Assembly (NCBI RefSeq): GCF_030518235.1
Contig: NZ_JAULSA010000001.1
Span: forward strand, 930,001-994,000
DNA length: 64,000 nucleotides
Direction of reading: 5' to 3'
DNA from: Saccharibacillus sp. CPCC 101409
Lineage (GTDB): Bacteria; Bacillota; Bacilli; Paenibacillales; Paenibacillaceae
Both the position numbers and the translations under genes were made by a program. Shown here piece after piece: positions 61,550 through 64,000 of this stretch (position 1 is its first letter; each line of letters begins with the position of its first letter). A model generated the notes under the pieces. The model was not told where the DNA came from and searched no databases. It was given only the letters and a program-made list of their open reading frames with translations.

Positions 61550-62992
61550 TTGAAGCGCTGGACGATCGCAATCGGAATATTGTCGGCACTGGTCCTGACT
61601 TTCGACAAACAAGACGTGCAAGCCAAATCTTCCCCCGCGCTGCTGGACAATGTGCTTAAAGGAGCGGCCGATGCCGTCGACCACACGGTGGGCGGTGTAT
61701 CCGATTCAGTCAATCAAACGGTAGGAGGCGCGACCAACGCGCTGGAGCAAACAGTAAACGGAACCTTAAACCAGACCGACCAGGCCGTTCAGGGAACTTT
61801 CGATCAGGCGGGACAAGCAGCCGGAGGGCTGTTGTCGCCGGTGACGGAACCCGCGGCGGGTACAGTAGGAAGTGTATTAAATACGGTGGAGGGAGTCGTG
61901 AGCGGTACAAGCGGCATCGTCAATGAAAGCGTTGACATCCCGCTTAACGCGATTCCGGAAGTAACCGGCGTTGTAAACGGCAAGGCAGCCGATCCTGTAG
62001 GCACATTGGTCAAAGAAACGCAGCAAGCGGTGAAAGAAGTAGAAAAAACGGCCGGAAACGCGGCGGCAAATGCCGCTTCGGTCGCGGAAGGAACAGGCAA
62101 AGTTGTCGACGGAGTGAAGAAGACCGTAGAGAACGTCGTGAAGGAAACGCGGAAAACGGTCGATAAAACCGTCGAAGCCCTTCCGAAGCCGGGCGTCAGT
62201 CCAAGCGAACCGCCGGCGGTCTCGCAGCCCAAGCCTCCGGCGGCGCCGAAACCGGAAGTCAAAGCTTCTGAGGCGAGCGAGAGGCACGAAAGTTCGCCGC
62301 AGCGCGAAGCCGATTCTCAGCCTGCGCCGGGCGAACCGAGCCCTTCGCAAGCGCAGCCCGAAGCTGCGGCCCCGGCCGTACGCGGCCAAGCCGTAAAGAC
62401 GGAGCCTTCGGCGCCGCAGGCCGAATCGAATCCGCCGGCCGAGCCGTCGGATTCGACAAAGGCCGCGCCGAAGCCAAGCGAAGCTGCGGCGAATACGGTT
62501 CGTATTCAGACCGTGCCGCAGTCGCAAGATTCGGCGGAAGCCGCCGCGCAGCCGATCAACGACGGAGCGGGACAGCCGCTGCGCTCCGCGGGACAAGCGG
62601 TAAGCGAGCGGCCGGAAACGGCCCGCGAAGCCGCAGTCGATGCGGAACCCGCAAACGCGGCGGCGCAGATCGACAAACCGGCCGTTACGCCGGGCGTCAA
62701 AGCGGCGTCGGAGCCGGAACCTCTGGCTCCGCGCGAAGGGCGGCAGACTCTGCCGCCGCCGGTGCCCGCCCTGCTGGCGGACGCCGCGCAAAGCCGGACC
62801 GTATCCGGCCCGACTCAGGGCGGATCGGGTTCTCCGGCTCCGCAGGTGCCGATCGCGCACCTGTATACCGGATTCTCGGCCGCCGGTCGGCAGCCGATGT
62901 ATCGGCTGAAGACCTTCTCCGATAACGGAGGCAGCCAATGGATTAACGCACCGCCTTTTTCACCACCGAAGCAAGCTCCCTTTTTGACTTGA
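61550..62992 (+). CDS. Secreted Ala/Pro/Gln-rich protein of unknown function
   Basis: A 480-residue protein, not recognised. A signal peptide (residues 1-25, cleavage after VQA) precedes a segment of degenerate 11-residue-like repeats rich in Val/Gly/Asn/Thr (DHTVGGVSDSVNQTVGG, LEQTVNGTLNQTDQAVQG; about 30-110). An amphipathic Lys/Glu-Val helix region follows (VKETQQAVKEVEKTAGNAAA, VKETRKTVDKTVE; about 150-215), then a long disordered Pro/Ala/Ser/Glu stretch to about 430. It ends in an aromatic tail. The TTG start has a near-perfect AAAGGAGGTGA SD. Its stop codon lies in the hairpin that covers the next gene's SD. It looks like a surface or matrix component. Confidence 0.75.
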   Translation: MKRWTIAIGILSALVLTFDKQDVQAKSSPALLDNVLKGAADAVDHTVGGVSDSVNQTVGGATNALEQTVNGTLNQTDQAVQGTFDQAGQAAGGLLSPVTEPAAGTVGSVLNTVEGVVSGTSGIVNESVDIPLNAIPEVTGVVNGKAADPVGTLVKETQQAVKEVEKTAGNAAANAASVAEGTGKVVDGVKKTVENVVKETRKTVDKTVEALPKPGVSPSEPPAVSQPKPPAAPKPEVKASEASERHESSPQREADSQPAPGEPSPSQAQPEAAAPAVRGQAVKTEPSAPQAESNPPAEPSDSTKAAPKPSEAAANTVRIQTVPQSQDSAEAAAQPINDGAGQPLRSAGQAVSERPETAREAAVDAEPANAAAQIDKPAVTPGVKAASEPEPLAPREGRQTLPPPVPALLADAAQSRTVSGPTQGGSGSPAPQVPIAHLYTGFSAAGRQPMYRLKTFSDNGGSQWINAPPFSPPKQAPFLT

Positions 62993-63011
62993 AAAATCAA
63001 AAAAAGGGAGC
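62975..63011 (+). promoter_or_regulatory. Hairpin sequestering the SD of the repeat-protein gene
   Basis: GCTCCCTTTTTGA (62975-62987) pairs with TCAAAAAAAGGGAGC (62997-63011). The right arm contains the GGGAG SD of the next gene (ATG 63019) and the stem-loop includes the TGA stop at 62990-62992. A ribosome finishing the upstream gene would melt the left arm. The T-poor 3' side argues against an intrinsic terminator. Confidence 0.6.
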
Positions 63012-63018
63012 GATAACA

Positions 63019-64000
63019 ATGAAAAAGACGGTAAAAGCATTTTGGACAACAGGTTTTGCGGCCGCTGTACTGGTATGCGCACAGGGAGCCGTGTCGGCGG
63101 AAGAAAGTCAGACGACTTCAAGCAACGACTCGGCGAACTATTCCCTGCTGAATATCCAGGCGGACGGCGTCGTCGGCGACAGCCTCCACCTCGGCGTATT
63201 GGAAAGCCGGAACACGAACTCCAACGATGCAAACAACGCGGATTCTTCTTCGGCCGATACGACGGGAAGCGACTATAACGCGGTGGTAAACGCCAACCTC
63301 GACCAGGTGCTGGGCGATCAGGTTCATGTAGGCGTACTGGAAAGCAGCGAAGTAAATACTTCTTCTGTAGAAGGCACGACGGACGGTGAAAATGAAACTG
63401 CCGCTGCGGAAACCCGGAACAGCGAACACAACGCCGTTGTGAACGCGACTCTGAACGAAGTGGTAGGCGATCAGATTCACGTCGGCGTACTGGAAAACAA
63501 AGAAGAAAACACTTCTTCGAACAGCAACGGTGCAGCGAACAGTGAAGACGAAACTTCTGCTGCGGAAACCCGAAACAGCGAACACAACGCCGTTGTAAAC
63601 GCGAACCTGGACGAAGTAGTAGGCGATCAGATTCATGTCGGCGTACTGGAAAGCAAAGAAGAGAATTCTTCTTCGAACAACGGTGCAGCGAACAGTGAAG
63701 ATGAAAATACTGCTGCGGAAACCACGAACAGCGAATACAACGCCGTTGTGAACGCGAACCTGGACGAAGTAGTCGGCGATCAGATTCACGTTGGCGTACT
63801 GGAAAGCAAAGAAGAAAACACTTCTTCGAGCAGCAACGGTGCAGCAAACAGTGAAGATGAAAATGCTGCTGCGGAAACCACGAACAGCGAATACAACGCC
63901 TTTGTGAACGCGAACCTGGACGAAGTAGTCGGCGATCAGATTCATGTTGGCGTACTGGAAAACAAAGAAGAAACTTCTTCTTCGAACAACGGTGCAGCGA
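63019..64000 (+). CDS. Secreted tandem-repeat protein (partial, runs off the window)
   Basis: 327 codons are visible with no stop. A signal peptide (MKKTVKAFWTTGFAAAVLVC..., cleavage after VSA at residue 27) is followed by six repeats. Each carries the core NAVVNANLDEVVGDQIHVGVLE and a Ser/Asn/Glu-rich spacer (SSNSNGAANSEDE, AAET). The GD-x-x-H-x-GVLE cores start at 63175, 63313, 63466, 63622, 63775 and 63931. From the second repeat the spacing alternates 153/156/153/156 bases (51 and 52 residues). The first core is the most diverged and the later ones are nearly identical. Cell-surface or matrix role is inferred; no known family is recognised. Confidence 0.85.
   Translation, partial: MKKTVKAFWTTGFAAAVLVCAQGAVSAEESQTTSSNDSANYSLLNIQADGVVGDSLHLGVLESRNTNSNDANNADSSSADTTGSDYNAVVNANLDQVLGDQVHVGVLESSEVNTSSVEGTTDGENETAAAETRNSEHNAVVNATLNEVVGDQIHVGVLENKEENTSSNSNGAANSEDETSAAETRNSEHNAVVNANLDEVVGDQIHVGVLESKEENSSSNNGAANSEDENTAAETTNSEYNAVVNANLDEVVGDQIHVGVLESKEENTSSSSNGAANSEDENAAAETTNSEYNAFVNANLDEVVGDQIHVGVLENKEETSSSNNGAA
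63244..64000 (+). repeat. Coding tandem repeat array, 153/156-bp units
   Basis: At least five high-identity units within the secreted-protein gene; the array continues past the window end. The long identical runs (for example GGCGATCAGATTCA in four units) point to recent expansion or gene conversion. Confidence 0.85.

Noticed and set aside
62960-63945. Two long minus-strand frames opposite the repeat-protein gene with repeated Cys/Phe-rich words
   Set aside because: Their repetition only mirrors the plus-strand coding repeats. The plus strand has signal peptide, SD and natural amino-acid composition.
63175-64000. Possible CRISPR array in the 153/156-bp repeats
   Set aside because: Units are far too long, spacers are not unique, and the repeats keep an open reading frame.

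Overview
This is a GC-rich (high-50s % by eye) Firmicutes segment that most resembles Paenibacillaceae (Paenibacillus/Saccharibacillus-like). The pointers are AGGAGG Shine-Dalgarno sites with frequent TTG/GTG starts, two YesM/YesN two-component systems paired with LplB/YtcP-type ABC permeases, many glycoside hydrolases, a Btr-like AraC/siderophore-sensor fusion, and L25/Ctc. No rRNA, prophage, transposase gene or CRISPR array was seen. There are two single tRNA genes, Ala-GGC and Leu-CAG.

0-16.9 kb: the 3' end of fabF, a 166-bp MITE-like element, a self-regulated TetR-DoxX pair, a PLP decarboxylase coupled to a chemoreceptor, tRNA-Ala, a PLD-like lipoprotein, a serine hydrolase, a tandem pair of candidate small RNAs, an AI-2E-type permease, and a nirB-nirD-nirC nitrite operon. 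The nir promoter carries two FNR-type boxes. An AraR-like repressor, tRNA-Leu, an HxlR regulator and an aldo/keto reductase follow.

17-29.4 kb: an arabino-oligosaccharide locus with an AraC regulator, YesM/YesN pair, substrate-binding lipoprotein, two permeases, a GH51 arabinofuranosidase and a GH2 enzyme. There are two candidate cre sites. No ATPase gene is present, so a shared MsmX-type ATPase is expected from elsewhere.

29.5-36.8 kb: cytochrome P450 divergent from PadR, a second YesM/YesN pair, and a TetR next to an SDR with palindromic operators. 36.9-46.5 kb: a second sugar operon with two permeases, two paralogous binding proteins, a GH106-like enzyme and a GH43 enzyme. Its promoter shares an upstream element with the promoter of the second two-component system.

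46.7-49.2 kb: a visibly AT-richer MFS/TetR drug-efflux pair around a 34-bp palindrome. 49.3-53.7 kb: an HTH-only LysR remnant, a serine peptidase/beta-lactamase-fold hydrolase, two XRE-cupin regulators and a dipeptide epimerase, probably for muropeptide or D-amino-acid dipeptide use. 53.7-53.9 kb: four copies of a ~30-bp repeat. 54-57.6 kb: Btr-like regulator, a perfect Fur box, a siderophore-binding lipoprotein and a nitroreductase-like protein. 57.8-61.2 kb: UvrA2-like ABC protein and ribosomal protein L25.

61.5-64 kb, running off the end: two adjacent secreted proteins of unknown function. The second is a run of 51/52-residue repeats, and its ribosome binding site is buried in a hairpin with the stop codon of the first. 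This pair is the best candidate for something undescribed.
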